NCBI GenBank assembly: GCA_021812385.1
Contig: JAKANO010000002.1
Location: forward strand, 124,001 to 188,000
DNA from: Pseudomonadota bacterium
GTDB lineage: Bacteria; Pseudomonadota; Gammaproteobacteria; Burkholderiales; Thiobacteraceae
Direction of reading: 5' to 3'
DNA length: 64,000 nucleotides
Positions 54,101 through 62,610 of the stretch are shown piece by piece. A model generated the notes under the pieces. It saw only the letters and a list, made by a program, of their open reading frames with translations, did not search any database and was not told the DNA's origin. Made by a program: the position numbers and the translations under genes. Numbering within the stretch: position 1 is the first letter of the stretch; each line of letters starts with the position of its first letter.

Positions 54101-56311
54101 ATCGAAAAAATGCAAGGGCAAAAAGGCCAACTTAAATTCGGTGGCGACAATACCCCCAAGGCAACTCGCAGCCTGCCGAAAAAAGTTAAGCTGATCGATC
54201 TATTCAGTGGGCCGGTGCTGCTCGACGCCAAGGGCGAGGCCGAAATCGCCATTCCGGTGCCGGACTTCAACGGCAGCCTGCGCTTGATGGCCGTCGTGGC
54301 AACGCCCAACCGTTTCGGATCGAAAGATACCGAAGTAACGGTTGCCGCCCCCTTGGTTGCGGAACTGGCGACACCGCGATTCCTGGCCTTTGGCGATAAA
54401 GCGGTGATCGCGCTGGACTTGCACAACCTGTCGGGCATTGCGCAGAAATTCAACGTGGCGCTCCAATCCGACAAGGGCCTGCGCATCCAAGAAGCGCTGC
54501 GCAGCGTATCGCTCAAAGACCAGCAAAAAGTCACCTTGCGCTTCCCGGTGGAGGCCGGCAATGCCTTCGGCCTTGCCGACATCGTGGTGAAGGTCGACGG
54601 CAAAGATATCCAATTGCAGCGCGACTTCCCCTTGATGGTGCAGTCGGCGACGCCGCAGCAGGAAATCACCAAGCGCTTTAGCATCGAACCCGGTAAGACA
54701 TTGGAGATTCGAGACGCTGAACTCTCCGGCCTGTACCGCGAATCGGCGCTGGTGCATATCACGCTGTCCGACAAGCCGCCGATCGATGTGCGTTCCGCGA
54801 TCCAAGGCCTGCTCACCTACCCCTATGGCTGCGCCGAGCAAACCACCAGCACGGCCTACCCGCATGTGTTCGTGGACGAAGAAGCGGCACGCCGTTTCGG
54901 CCTCAAGCCGTATAGCCGCGAACAACGCGTGCAGTTTCTGGATAGCGCCATCAGCCGTATTGCCGCGATGCAGGCGCCCAACGGCGGCTACAGCTTGTGG
55001 GGCAATGCCAGCGAGTATGAATACTGGCTGTCGGCCTATGTCACCAGTTTCTTGCAGGATGCGCGCGAGCAAAACTTCACGGTGCCGGATGCGATGTACA
55101 ACAAGTCCATCGACTTCTTGCTGCGCGGCTTGCAAGATGGCGTTGCCGGCTTGCCGGTCAAAGCGGTGCAGCGCGGCCCGCTGGAAGAACCGCGTTTCTG
55201 GGACAACGTGCGGCAACGCGAAACCGGGCGTTTCAGCGTGCTCGCCTTTGGCGGTTATGTGCTGGCGCGGGAATCCAAAGCGCCGCTCGCGACCTTGCGC
55301 CAACTCTACGAAGTGCGCGCCAATGCCCATAGCGGCCTATCGCTGGTGCAGCTCGGCATCGCGCTGCGCTTGATGGGCGATCAACAACGCGGCAACACCG
55401 CCATCGCCGAGGGCTTGAAGAAAGGTCGCGACAGCGGCTATTGGTGGGGCGATTACGGCAGCCCGCTGCGTGATACCGCGCTCTCCTATGCCTTGTTGGA
55501 GCGGCACAAGCTCAGCCCTGAAGGCATGGGCAATCTGGTGCCGCTGCTTGCAGAAGAAATGCAAGGACAGCATTACTTCAGCACCCAGGAAAAAATGGCG
55601 CTGTTCCTGGTTGGGCGGGCTTTCACTTCCAGCGATGGCAGCGAATGGACGGGACAACTCATGCTGTCGGGCAAGCCGGAAAAAATCGGCGGCAAAGGCG
55701 CGCAATTCCATGAGCTGTCTGCCGCAGCACTGAGTAGCGGCTTCAAGATCAGCAATGCCAACAAGGAACGTCTCTATGTCGAGCTCGCCCTGAGCGGCAA
55801 CCCGATCAAGCCGCTGCCTGCGCGCAACGATCCGATTGTGCTCTCGCGCGCCATTTTCGATCCCGATGGGCAGCCCATCGGCAACCGTCCCTTGCAGGTT
55901 GGCGAAAGCATCTGGGTGCATTTGGTGGCGCGTTCGCGTTCCCTGATCGCCAACGGCATGATCGTCGATCGCATCCCGGCCGGATTGGAAATCGAAAATC
56001 TAAACATCGTGCAAGGCGAGCAGTCCAACGTGATTAAGGTTGCCAACATCAACCCTGCGGAAGCGATGCAAGACAACCGCATTCAGCACGTCGAATTCCG
56101 CGACGATCGCTTTGTCGCGGCGGTGCGCCTGGACAATAACGACTTGCACTTGTTCTACCGCGCACGCGTCGTGACACCGGGAAAATTCGTGGTGCCCGCG
56201 CTGTACGCCGAGGACATGTATCGGCCGGACACCTTCGGCGTCGCGGCCGGCGGCGAAACCTTGAGCGTGGTCGAAGCCAAAACCGTCGCGCCGAAAGTTG
56301 GCGGCAAGTAA
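51182..56311 (+). CDS. bacterial alpha-2-macroglobulin family protein
   Basis: A 1709-residue periplasmic protein of the YfhM/ECAM type, with an N-terminal membrane anchor (about 5-22); a Cys lies nearby but the lipobox is not canonical. A chain of MG domains leads to the thioester region PYGCAEQTTS (Cys near residue 1217) with its Cys-Ala-Glu-Gln motif intact, then an all-helical TED and a C-terminal receptor-like domain. Such proteins trap proteases and are thought to protect the cell. It lies 3 bases before pbpC, the classical partner for repair of the wall. AAGGGA precedes the start. The 50955-51181 gap shows only AT-rich DNA. Confidence 0.95.
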   Translation: MRSKLIALFFVLIALCGGLYWVWTLHRAEAPVASDPSIKFALVEAADRDFDGAPALALTFSQPLDAGKHYEKFIQVFEMPPRNEAEAQAHRASNEANNGGDGGDADEYSSSSRAISTKVSTDDADTDSQTGKVVNGAWVVGENPRLLFFPHIKPQTRYVVQVQPTLAAKNLSTLGAEARYSILTAAVAPAYYFASRGMVLPAKQNGGLPVVTVNIPEVDVQFLRVKNQNLPEFLDQVISGKPKLKSKEDGEEDDDYYYNPRRDLRGAVGQYELDKLHKLTESVYLGRYLTEQKQNKRSVTYIPVEDIRELQEPGVYVAVMTQPGRFRYEYQTTYFYVSDIGLHIRVFDKSADAYVSSLTNGKAISAVEVSWLDQQGKVLARAVTDNIGRANFAERPKGAKVVLARSGKQVSMIALKEPALDLSEYDITGAPFKPVRLFAYTGRNLYRPGERFDVSVLARGADGQAVAAQPIQAILKRPDGHTHFTATWQQDSRFPGYYVRNLDLPADAPTGFWSLELRADPADKVPATVFRFGVEEFLPERMKLDLSSQQALLAPDSHFTIDVLGSYLYGAPAAGNRLIGVAQFERNRNPLLKQLPGFVFGDFAEDDAKTRVELPEDKLDEQGKAALNVDLTPVAKRHSPFTVRTTLSLLESGGRPIVRTIERVVWPAPALIGVRPLFLGEYARENSPVEFEVVRADAAGKLSAAKALPVRLFREDRNYYWRFEDQRGWHSGFTETDELVETRSVSIPAGGRGKLVLPVGYGRYRVEILDPETQQTLRYRFYAGWSAKEDEAQGVRPDRVALKLDKPSYREGETAHLTITPPHAGEALVTVEGDHTLLVKRLTVTDKPTTTDLPIGKDWLRHDLYVSVIVLRPGNAGDLVTPARALGIVPLPLQRAERKLNVMLEAPQKIRPDTTLKIKVKAPEAKGQKAMVTLSAVDVGILNITRFASPDPHAFFFDKLRYGADQYDIYGRLIEKMQGQKGQLKFGGDNTPKATRSLPKKVKLIDLFSGPVLLDAKGEAEIAIPVPDFNGSLRLMAVVATPNRFGSKDTEVTVAAPLVAELATPRFLAFGDKAVIALDLHNLSGIAQKFNVALQSDKGLRIQEALRSVSLKDQQKVTLRFPVEAGNAFGLADIVVKVDGKDIQLQRDFPLMVQSATPQQEITKRFSIEPGKTLEIRDAELSGLYRESALVHITLSDKPPIDVRSAIQGLLTYPYGCAEQTTSTAYPHVFVDEEAARRFGLKPYSREQRVQFLDSAISRIAAMQAPNGGYSLWGNASEYEYWLSAYVTSFLQDAREQNFTVPDAMYNKSIDFLLRGLQDGVAGLPVKAVQRGPLEEPRFWDNVRQRETGRFSVLAFGGYVLARESKAPLATLRQLYEVRANAHSGLSLVQLGIALRLMGDQQRGNTAIAEGLKKGRDSGYWWGDYGSPLRDTALSYALLERHKLSPEGMGNLVPLLAEEMQGQHYFSTQEKMALFLVGRAFTSSDGSEWTGQLMLSGKPEKIGGKGAQFHELSAAALSSGFKISNANKERLYVELALSGNPIKPLPARNDPIVLSRAIFDPDGQPIGNRPLQVGESIWVHLVARSRSLIANGMIVDRIPAGLEIENLNIVQGEQSNVIKVANINPAEAMQDNRIQHVEFRDDRFVAAVRLDNNDLHLFYRARVVTPGKFVVPALYAEDMYRPDTFGVAAGGETLSVVEAKTVAPKVGGK

Positions 56312-56314
56312 GCC

Positions 56315-58642
56315 ATGCAACTGCGCGCGCTTGGCATAAGCCTGGTGTCGACACGCTGGCGCCTCCTGCTCACGGCTTGCGCCGTAGCAGTGTTGGTCGT
56401 GTTGATGCTCGACCGTTTGTTTCCGCTGCCGACACCGGGGCGCAACGCGCCGTATGCGGTCGTGGTGCTGGCGCGCGACGGCACGCCCTTGCGTGCATTT
56501 CCCGATCGGGAGCATGTATGGCGGCATCCGGTCGGACTCAGCGAAGTCTCGCCGTATTACGTCGAAGCGCTGATCGGCTATGAGGATCGCTGGTTTCGCT
56601 GGCACGCCGGGGTGAACCCGTTCTCCTTGGCGCGCGCCACTTGGCAATTGCTGTGGAATCGGCGCGTAGTCTCGGGCGGCTCGACGCTCACCATGCAAGT
56701 CGCGCGCATCATCGATCCCACGCCGCGCACGGTGGCCGGCAAGCTGCATCAAATCGCCCGCGCCATTCAGCTTGAAATGCATTATTCGAAAACGGAAATT
56801 CTGAACCTGTATCTGAATTACGCGCCCATGGGCGGCGTGCTCGAAGGCGTGGAATCCGCCAGCCGCGCCTACTTGTACAAGCCATCCAAACGCTTGACGC
56901 ATGCCGAAGCGGCCTTGCTCGCGGTGCTGCCGCAGTCGCCGTCCTTATTGCGCCCCGACCGCTTTCCCCAGCGCGCACAGGCGGCGCGCGACAAAGTATT
57001 GCAGCGCATGACCCAGCGCTGGGGACAGGCCGTGGTCGCCGACGCCCTCACCGAACCCGTCACGGCGCAGCATGTGCGCGAGCCGCTGTTGGCGCCGTTG
57101 TTGGCAGAGCGCATGCGCAAGACGCTGCCGGGGCAAACGCGCATCGATACCACCATCGACCCCGCAATACAGGCCACGCTCGAATCCTTGTTGCTGGATC
57201 GCGTGCGCGAATTGCCACCGCATGTTTCCCTAGCGGCGATGGTGATGGACAACGCCACCCTGGAAGTATTGGCCTATGCCGGCTCGGCGGATTTTAACGA
57301 CCCGACGCGCTTCAGTTATGTCGACATGGTGCGCGCCTCGCGCTCGCCGGGTTCGGCCTTAAAGCCGTTTCTGTACGGCCTAGCCTTGGATGAAGGTTTG
57401 ATTCATTCCGAGTCCTTGCTGGCCGACGCGCCGCAATCGTTTTCCGGTTACCAGCCGGGCAATTTCCAGCAATCGTTTCACGGCATGGTGAGCGTGTCGG
57501 AAGCCTTGGTGAAATCGCTCAATGTGCCGGCGGTGGAAGTATTGGAGCGTCTAGAGCCGGTGCGTTTTACCGCCATGCTGCGGCGCGGCGGCTTGAAGCT
57601 GGAATTCCCGCGCGAGGCCAGTCCCAACTTGAGCGTCATTCTCGGCGGCGCCGGCACCACCCTGGAAGAATTGGTGGGGGCGTATTCGTCGCTGGCGCGC
57701 AAAGGCCTGGCTGGTACGCCGCGCTTCACGCCCAAGGCGGCGCGACAAGAGCAGCGCATGATGAGCGAAGGCGCCGCCTTTATCGTGCGCGATATTTTAG
57801 AAAGCGGCGGCCCTGTCGGGCGCGCGCTGGATCATGGCAAAGGCATCGCCTGGAAAACCGGAACCAGCTTCGGCTTCCGCGATGCTTGGGCGATCGGCGT
57901 CAACGATCGTTACACCATCGGCATTTGGGTTGGCCGACCCGATGGCACGCCCAATCCCGGATTCTTCGGCGCCAATGTCGCCGCGCCGCTGTTGGTCGAT
58001 GCGTTCACGACCATGCCGGGCGGCAGCAAAGCCACGCCCCACCCCAAGCCCGCCAGCGTGACCCAAGAACGGATTTGTTGGCCGCTCGGCACGCGCGTCT
58101 CGGAGCAAAGCGCCGCGCTGTGCCCGATTCAACGCAGTGCCTGGATCTTGAACGGCGCCGCGCCGCCGACCTTCCCGGATCGGCTGCGCAACGGTTCGGC
58201 GCGCTATGCCTACTATGTCGATGACAAAAGCGGATTGCGCGTTGCGCCGGAATGTTCGCAGCGCCCGATGCATCGCGTGGAAGCCGCGCGTTGGCCGGCT
58301 GCATTGGAACCCTGGCTCGATGCCGGACTGCGGGCGCAAGTATTGCCGCCCGCTTGGTCGCCCAAGTGCGTGGACCAACAACCGCCGGAGTCCGGCCTCA
58401 AAATCGTCGGCCTGAATTCCGGTGAAATATTGCGCCGCGCCAGCGGCCGCGCCGCTCCGCGGGTGCGTTTGGAAATTCGTGGTGAGCCCAGCGCCGTGCA
58501 TTGGATGATGAATGGCCGCATGCTCGAGCAGCAGGGAGCCGGCAGCGCGCAAGTCGTGGAGTTTCCGGCAGCGGGACGTTTCGATATCACCGCCTTCGAT
58601 GATCGAGGGCGCTATGACCGGATTAGCGTCAGCGTGCGCTAG
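56315..58642 (+). CDS. pbpC: penicillin-binding protein 1C
   Basis: A 775-residue class A PBP. After a membrane helix (about 16-36) comes the glycosyltransferase family 51 domain with EDRWFRWHAGVNP and GGSTLTMQVAR motifs (about 80-130), then a transpeptidase domain with the active-site SPGSALKPF (SxxK near 345-350), a KTGTS motif near 515, and a C-terminal BiPBP domain (about 690-770). It makes and cross-links peptidoglycan; the 1C type is usually encoded behind alpha-2-macroglobulin, as here, with a 3-base gap. Confidence 0.96.
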   Translation: MQLRALGISLVSTRWRLLLTACAVAVLVVLMLDRLFPLPTPGRNAPYAVVVLARDGTPLRAFPDREHVWRHPVGLSEVSPYYVEALIGYEDRWFRWHAGVNPFSLARATWQLLWNRRVVSGGSTLTMQVARIIDPTPRTVAGKLHQIARAIQLEMHYSKTEILNLYLNYAPMGGVLEGVESASRAYLYKPSKRLTHAEAALLAVLPQSPSLLRPDRFPQRAQAARDKVLQRMTQRWGQAVVADALTEPVTAQHVREPLLAPLLAERMRKTLPGQTRIDTTIDPAIQATLESLLLDRVRELPPHVSLAAMVMDNATLEVLAYAGSADFNDPTRFSYVDMVRASRSPGSALKPFLYGLALDEGLIHSESLLADAPQSFSGYQPGNFQQSFHGMVSVSEALVKSLNVPAVEVLERLEPVRFTAMLRRGGLKLEFPREASPNLSVILGGAGTTLEELVGAYSSLARKGLAGTPRFTPKAARQEQRMMSEGAAFIVRDILESGGPVGRALDHGKGIAWKTGTSFGFRDAWAIGVNDRYTIGIWVGRPDGTPNPGFFGANVAAPLLVDAFTTMPGGSKATPHPKPASVTQERICWPLGTRVSEQSAALCPIQRSAWILNGAAPPTFPDRLRNGSARYAYYVDDKSGLRVAPECSQRPMHRVEAARWPAALEPWLDAGLRAQVLPPAWSPKCVDQQPPESGLKIVGLNSGEILRRASGRAAPRVRLEIRGEPSAVHWMMNGRMLEQQGAGSAQVVEFPAAGRFDITAFDDRGRYDRISVSVR

Positions 58643-58654
58643 CCTCTAGAGGCT
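58641..58654. promoter_or_regulatory. 14-bp palindrome covering both stop codons
   Basis: AGCCTCTAGAGGCT is a perfect palindrome. It includes the last bases of the pbpC stop and the whole stop codon of the convergent DUF2007-type gene, whose ends are 3 bases apart. It lacks a T run. It may slow both transcripts or be chance. Confidence 0.35.
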
Positions 58655-58951
58655 CTCGCCGCATTTCCAGCACAGTTCGAAATTCGCCGGATTTTCTTCG
58701 CAACAGGCACGACAAAAAACGCTGCCTTTGTCGATGGGTGACTTTTCAAAACCGGCGACCACAGCACTCGCCTTGGCAAAATCGGCGGCATCCTCGATCC
58801 ATATTTCAGGATAGGTTTCGCCAAACGGGATATCGCCCATGCCACCCTGGGCATTTTCATTGAATATTCTGACGCTAATGCCGGCATGGCGCAGCAGCCC
58901 GGCCAGCAGATAGGCCTGGGGCAAGTTCGCCGCTTGGTAGACTCGAATCAA
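58646..58951 (-). CDS. DUF2007-type protein with C-terminal zinc ribbon
   Basis: A 101-residue protein. The first 68 residues follow the DUF2007 pattern (MIRVYQAANLPQAYLLAGLLRHAGI ... IWIEDAADFAKASAVV), proposed to sense or bind a ligand. The end is a zinc-ribbon-like four-Cys motif: CRACCEENP ... CWKCGE. Function is unknown. It is convergent with pbpC. Confidence 0.88.
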   Translation of the reverse strand: MIRVYQAANLPQAYLLAGLLRHAGISVRIFNENAQGGMGDIPFGETYPEIWIEDAADFAKASAVVAGFEKSPIDKGSVFCRACCEENPANFELCWKCGESL

Positions 58952-59063
58952 GATGGGCCATCCTCAGCAATCAAAATGCAATGCCTTGTCGGATCGCGGC
59001 CAGGCAAAGCTTGCGGCCATTTTACGCGAACAAAGATTTTGTGCTTGCCGGCGCCCTAGGGGC

Positions 59064-60452
59064 TTATTTGAGCGGTAGCTGGATGATAAAACGCGTGCCG
59101 CCCAGCTTGCTCTCGCTGAGGGTGATGTTGCCTTGATGCAATTCGATGAAAGCCTTGACCAGGCTCAACCCTAAACCAGTACCGGGCAGTGTGCGGCTGG
59201 GATCGACCCGCACAAAACGATCGAACACCTTTTTGCGCATATCCTGCGGAATGCCCGGACCACTATCGTCCAGCTGTACGATCGCCTTATCATCCTTGAT
59301 CTCTGCGCTCAGCGTGATTCTTCCGCCTTCCGGCACGTACTTCACTGCATTGTCGAGCAGGTTGGACAGCGCTTGCGCGAGCAATTGGCGGTCGCCTTCC
59401 ATCATCAAGTCTGCCGGTATATTCGCCTCAAAAATCTGCCCTTTATCCTCCGCCAAGGGGCCGTACAACTCCACGATATCTTCCAGCAATTGCGACAGAT
59501 TAATGGGCTTTTTGCGGATTTTCATGCTGCCGGCCTCGGCTTGGCCGAGCGACAGCAGCGATTGAAAAATATCCTGCATGTTTTGCAATTCCGTCAGCAC
59601 GCGATCCAAGGTCATGCGATAGTTTTGCGGGTTGTTTTCTTGCAGGGTCACTTCGACGTCGACCCGCAGCCGCGACAAGGGGCTGCGCAAATCATGGGCG
59701 ATGTTGTCGCTGACTTGGCGCACGCCTTGAAACAACTTTTCCATTTTGTCCAAGATCGCATTCATGTTGCCGGCGAGCACCGAAAATTCGTCCTTGCCCT
59801 TCACCGGCATGCGGCTAGTCAAATTGCCGGAGTTGAAGATTTTCATCGCCATTTGATTGAAATCCTCGATCTGCTGCCAGAAGCGTTTGGCCAGCAGCCA
59901 ACCGCCGACCAAGCCCAGAGATAAAATCAGCGCCATGGAAATCATAAAGGCCGTGCGAAAGCCCGCCATCAATTCTTCGGTGGATTCCTTGCTGCGCGCA
60001 ATTTCAACGCTCATCTGATCGGCGATGCCAAATCTTAAGTAGCGTGCCTTGACGACTTTCCCCTCTGCGCTAAGCACCCGCGCTTCGATTTCGCTGATGC
60101 CTTTAGCTAGTGGCAGTGTGGCCGGAAGTTGCAAATCGCCTACCTCGAGGACTTTCATCCCTTTTGCATCGTAAACGCGGTAAGTACGGTCGCTCTGCCC
60201 GCGATTTTGCAATTCAGCGCGGATGGCGCTGAGCAAAGCGCGCGAACTCCCCTCTTTGTATTGCATGACTAAGCGGTTTTTTTGATCGAGCAAAGCTTTA
60301 TCAATCTGACCGACCAGAACATCATGCAATTGAAAATTGAGGAAGAAAAAAATGAGCACGGTGCCGACGACATACAAGCCTGAAAGCGCCAGCGTCAAAC
60401 GCGCCGGCGTGCTCAGCAGCAGGGCTGCTGCGCCGGGAAAAATCCGACCCAC
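59064..60452 (-). CDS. two-component sensor histidine kinase
   Basis: A 462-residue EnvZ-type kinase with two membrane helices (about 16-37 and 167-190) flanking a periplasmic sensor, a HAMP domain (about 190-243), a dimerisation domain with the phosphoacceptor H253 in NIAHDLRSPLSRLR, and a HATPase domain with NLLDNAVKY (N box), DSGPGIP (G1) and GTGLGLSLV (G2). It should phosphorylate the response regulator encoded 6 bases upstream on the same strand. The signal is not known. Confidence 0.94.
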   Translation of the reverse strand: MGRIFPGAAALLLSTPARLTLALSGLYVVGTVLIFFFLNFQLHDVLVGQIDKALLDQKNRLVMQYKEGSSRALLSAIRAELQNRGQSDRTYRVYDAKGMKVLEVGDLQLPATLPLAKGISEIEARVLSAEGKVVKARYLRFGIADQMSVEIARSKESTEELMAGFRTAFMISMALILSLGLVGGWLLAKRFWQQIEDFNQMAMKIFNSGNLTSRMPVKGKDEFSVLAGNMNAILDKMEKLFQGVRQVSDNIAHDLRSPLSRLRVDVEVTLQENNPQNYRMTLDRVLTELQNMQDIFQSLLSLGQAEAGSMKIRKKPINLSQLLEDIVELYGPLAEDKGQIFEANIPADLMMEGDRQLLAQALSNLLDNAVKYVPEGGRITLSAEIKDDKAIVQLDDSGPGIPQDMRKKVFDRFVRVDPSRTLPGTGLGLSLVKAFIELHQGNITLSESKLGGTRFIIQLPLK

Positions 60453-60458
60453 GGACGC

Positions 60459-61157
60459 TTATTCCGCTTCCGGGTCTCGCGTCGAGCGCAGCATATAGCC
60501 TGAGCCGCGCACCGTGTGCAGCATGGGATAAGGGAAATACTTGTCGAGCTTGTAGCGCAGGCGGCTGATGTGCACATCCACCACATTGGTCTGCGGATCG
60601 AAGAAATAGTCCCACACATTTTCCAGCAACATGGTGCGCGTCACCACATTGTCGGCGTGGCGCATTAAATATTCCAACAAGCGAAACTCGCGCGGCTTGA
60701 GGAATACTTCCTGGCCGGCGCGCGTGACTTGGCGCGATAGCAAGTCCATGTGCAAATCGCCCACCACGATTTCGGTCTCCGGGTGGGTGTCGAAACTCTT
60801 GGTGCGCCGCAACAAAGCTTCGATGCGCGCTTGCAGTTCCGCCAGCGCATAGGGCTTGACCACGTAATCGTCGCCGCCGGCGCGCAAGCCTTCCACCCGG
60901 TCATCCACCTGGCCGCGCGCGGAGAGGATCAGGGCCGGCACATGCTTGCCATCGTCGCGCAAGGATTTCAGCACCGACAGACCATCGCGTTTCGGCAGCA
61001 TGACATCGATCAACCACAGATCGTAATCTTGACCGCGCGCCATGTTCAGGCCTTCATCGCCATCATGCGCAACATCCGCATCGTAGCCGAAACCGCCTAA
61101 ACCTTTTTTCAGAAAATCCGCTGCCGAGGCATCATCTTCAATAATCAGAAATCGCAT
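60459..61157 (-). CDS. OmpR-family response regulator
   Basis: A 232-residue regulator. The receiver domain has D8-D9, the phosphoacceptor D51 in LIDVMLPKRDG and the lysine in VVKPYALAEL near 103. The C-terminal winged helix ends with TNVVDVHISRLRYKLD and VRGSGYMLR, as in OmpR/PhoB. It partners the kinase that follows. The divergent region 61158-61308 has a palindrome that could be its binding site (inference). Confidence 0.95.
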   Translation of the reverse strand: MRFLIIEDDASAADFLKKGLGGFGYDADVAHDGDEGLNMARGQDYDLWLIDVMLPKRDGLSVLKSLRDDGKHVPALILSARGQVDDRVEGLRAGGDDYVVKPYALAELQARIEALLRRTKSFDTHPETEIVVGDLHMDLLSRQVTRAGQEVFLKPREFRLLEYLMRHADNVVTRTMLLENVWDYFFDPQTNVVDVHISRLRYKLDKYFPYPMLHTVRGSGYMLRSTRDPEAE

Positions 61158-61246
61158 CGCAAGACCCTCATCGCTAATTGGCTATTTAGTTTTTTCATTC
61201 TAGCTCAGTGCCTTACTACTAGCTCATTACAAATCGTTTAGCAACC

Positions 61247-61275
61247 TTGATTTTCCAAAATTTTGGTCTTATTTT
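61247..61275 (+). promoter_or_regulatory. candidate promoter with palindrome in the spacer
   Basis: TTGATT (61247-61252) and TATTTT (61270-61275) are 17 bases apart and resemble sigma-70 -35 and -10 boxes. The spacer carries a perfect 12-bp palindrome CCAAAATTTTGG (61255-61266), a likely operator. The predicted start of transcription near 61282 fits the ribosome site GAGGAT and ATG at 61309 of the small gene. Confidence 0.5.
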
Positions 61276-61308
61276 AAAACATTGGCATTCTTTGAGGATA
61301 CGCCCATC

Positions 61309-61500
61309 ATGAAACCAAACGGCTTTAACGTAGAGTTTTTACCCTTGGAACGGCGCTTGCTCGAGCGCCGCTTCATTGATGCAGCGCCCAGCTTTTTTGA
61401 GCGCGAGCGGCGCTTAAGCGAACGGCGCGAAAGCGACGCGAAAGACCTGGCCGGCCCGCTCGACGTTGATCTAACGACGCCGCAGCGTTTAACCCACTAG
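61309..61500 (+). CDS. small Arg/Glu-rich protein, 63 aa
   Basis: I do not recognise this protein. GAGGAT lies 9 bases before the ATG and a candidate promoter lies upstream, which favours a real gene. The product is highly charged: LERRLLERRF and FERERRLSERRES repeat an ERR pattern, predicted as an amphipathic helix. No Cys or membrane segment. Its last 12 bases overlap the selD end in antisense. It is divergent from the response regulator gene. It might be a small regulator, but nothing here shows a function. Confidence 0.6.
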   Translation: MKPNGFNVEFLPLERRLLERRFIDAAPSFFERERRLSERRESDAKDLAGPLDVDLTTPQRLTH

Positions 61501-62529
61501 CACCCGTGACGGGCCGGAGATCATTTCTCCGATTTCAGCCGCGTACTCAAAGCCCGTATCCAAGAACATCTGCAGCACTTGCGGCGCCACTTCGGCGCTA
61601 CAAGCGACCAGCAAGCCGCCGCTGGTTTGCGGATCGCACAATAGCTTGCGCTGCCAATCGGCGATGCCCGGTTGCAAATCCACCATAGAACCATAGCTGG
61701 CCCAATTGCGATCCGCCGCGCCCGGGGCAAAGCCTTGCTGCGCGAGTTGCGCCACCCCAGGCAGCAAGGGTAATTTTTCCCATGCAAGGCGCGCGCCCAA
61801 AGACGAACCGCGGCACACTTCCAACAGGTGGCCGAGCAAGCCGAAACCGGTAACATCGGTGACCGCATGTACGTTCTCCATCGCAGCTAGCTGCACGCCC
61901 GGCGTATTCAATTGCGTGGTGCTCGCTACCATGGTCTGATAACCTGCCGCCCCGAGCTGGCCTTTTTTGAGCGCCGCACTCATCACGCCGATGCCCAAGC
62001 CCTTGCCCAGGATCAAGCGGTCACCAGGCTGCGCGCGATTATTGCGCTTCACTTGATCCGGATGCACTAAACCCAAGGCTACCAGGCCGTAGATCGGCTC
62101 CGGCGAATCGATCGAATGTCCGCCGGCAATCGGAATCCCGGCGGCCACGCACACCGACTCGCCGCCCTGCAAAATCCCGCGGATTGCCTCTACCGGCAGC
62201 TTGTCCACCGGCATGCCGACAATCGCCAGCGCGAACAGCGGCTGCGCGCCCATGGCGTAAATATCGGAGATGGCATTGGTGGCGGCGATGCGCCCGAAAT
62301 CGAACGGGTCATCCACGATGGGCATGAAAAAATCCGTGGTGGCGACAATCGCCTGCGTATCGTTCAAGCGCCACACCGCGGCATCGTCGCTGGTTTCGGT
62401 GCCGACCATGAGGTTGGGAAAACTGGCGCGGGTGGTGAATTGTCCGAGTATTTCCGCCAGCAAACCGGGGGCGATTTTGCAGCCGCAACCGCCGCCGTGC
62501 GAATATTGAGTGAGCTTGATTTCAACCAT
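61489..62529 (-). CDS. selD: selenide, water dikinase
   Basis: A 346-residue SelD that makes selenophosphate from selenide and ATP. The N-terminal catalytic segment YSHGGGCGCKI keeps Cys15 and Lys18; the active residue is Cys, not selenocysteine. The GGHSIDSPEPIYGL and DVTGFGLLGHL motifs are typical. It is divergent from selU, with an 81-base gap, and the pair supports the use of selenium for 2-selenouridine in tRNA; no selA, selB or selC was seen in the window. Confidence 0.96.
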   Translation of the reverse strand: MVEIKLTQYSHGGGCGCKIAPGLLAEILGQFTTRASFPNLMVGTETSDDAAVWRLNDTQAIVATTDFFMPIVDDPFDFGRIAATNAISDIYAMGAQPLFALAIVGMPVDKLPVEAIRGILQGGESVCVAAGIPIAGGHSIDSPEPIYGLVALGLVHPDQVKRNNRAQPGDRLILGKGLGIGVMSAALKKGQLGAAGYQTMVASTTQLNTPGVQLAAMENVHAVTDVTGFGLLGHLLEVCRGSSLGARLAWEKLPLLPGVAQLAQQGFAPGAADRNWASYGSMVDLQPGIADWQRKLLCDPQTSGGLLVACSAEVAPQVLQMFLDTGFEYAAEIGEMISGPSRVLVG

Positions 62530-62610
62530 GCTAAATCCTGAGAAAATTCGTGATTAGTGTTATACCGTGCCAACGGCTAAAATCGCTTCTTTTTATAGAA
62601 CAATCCAGCC

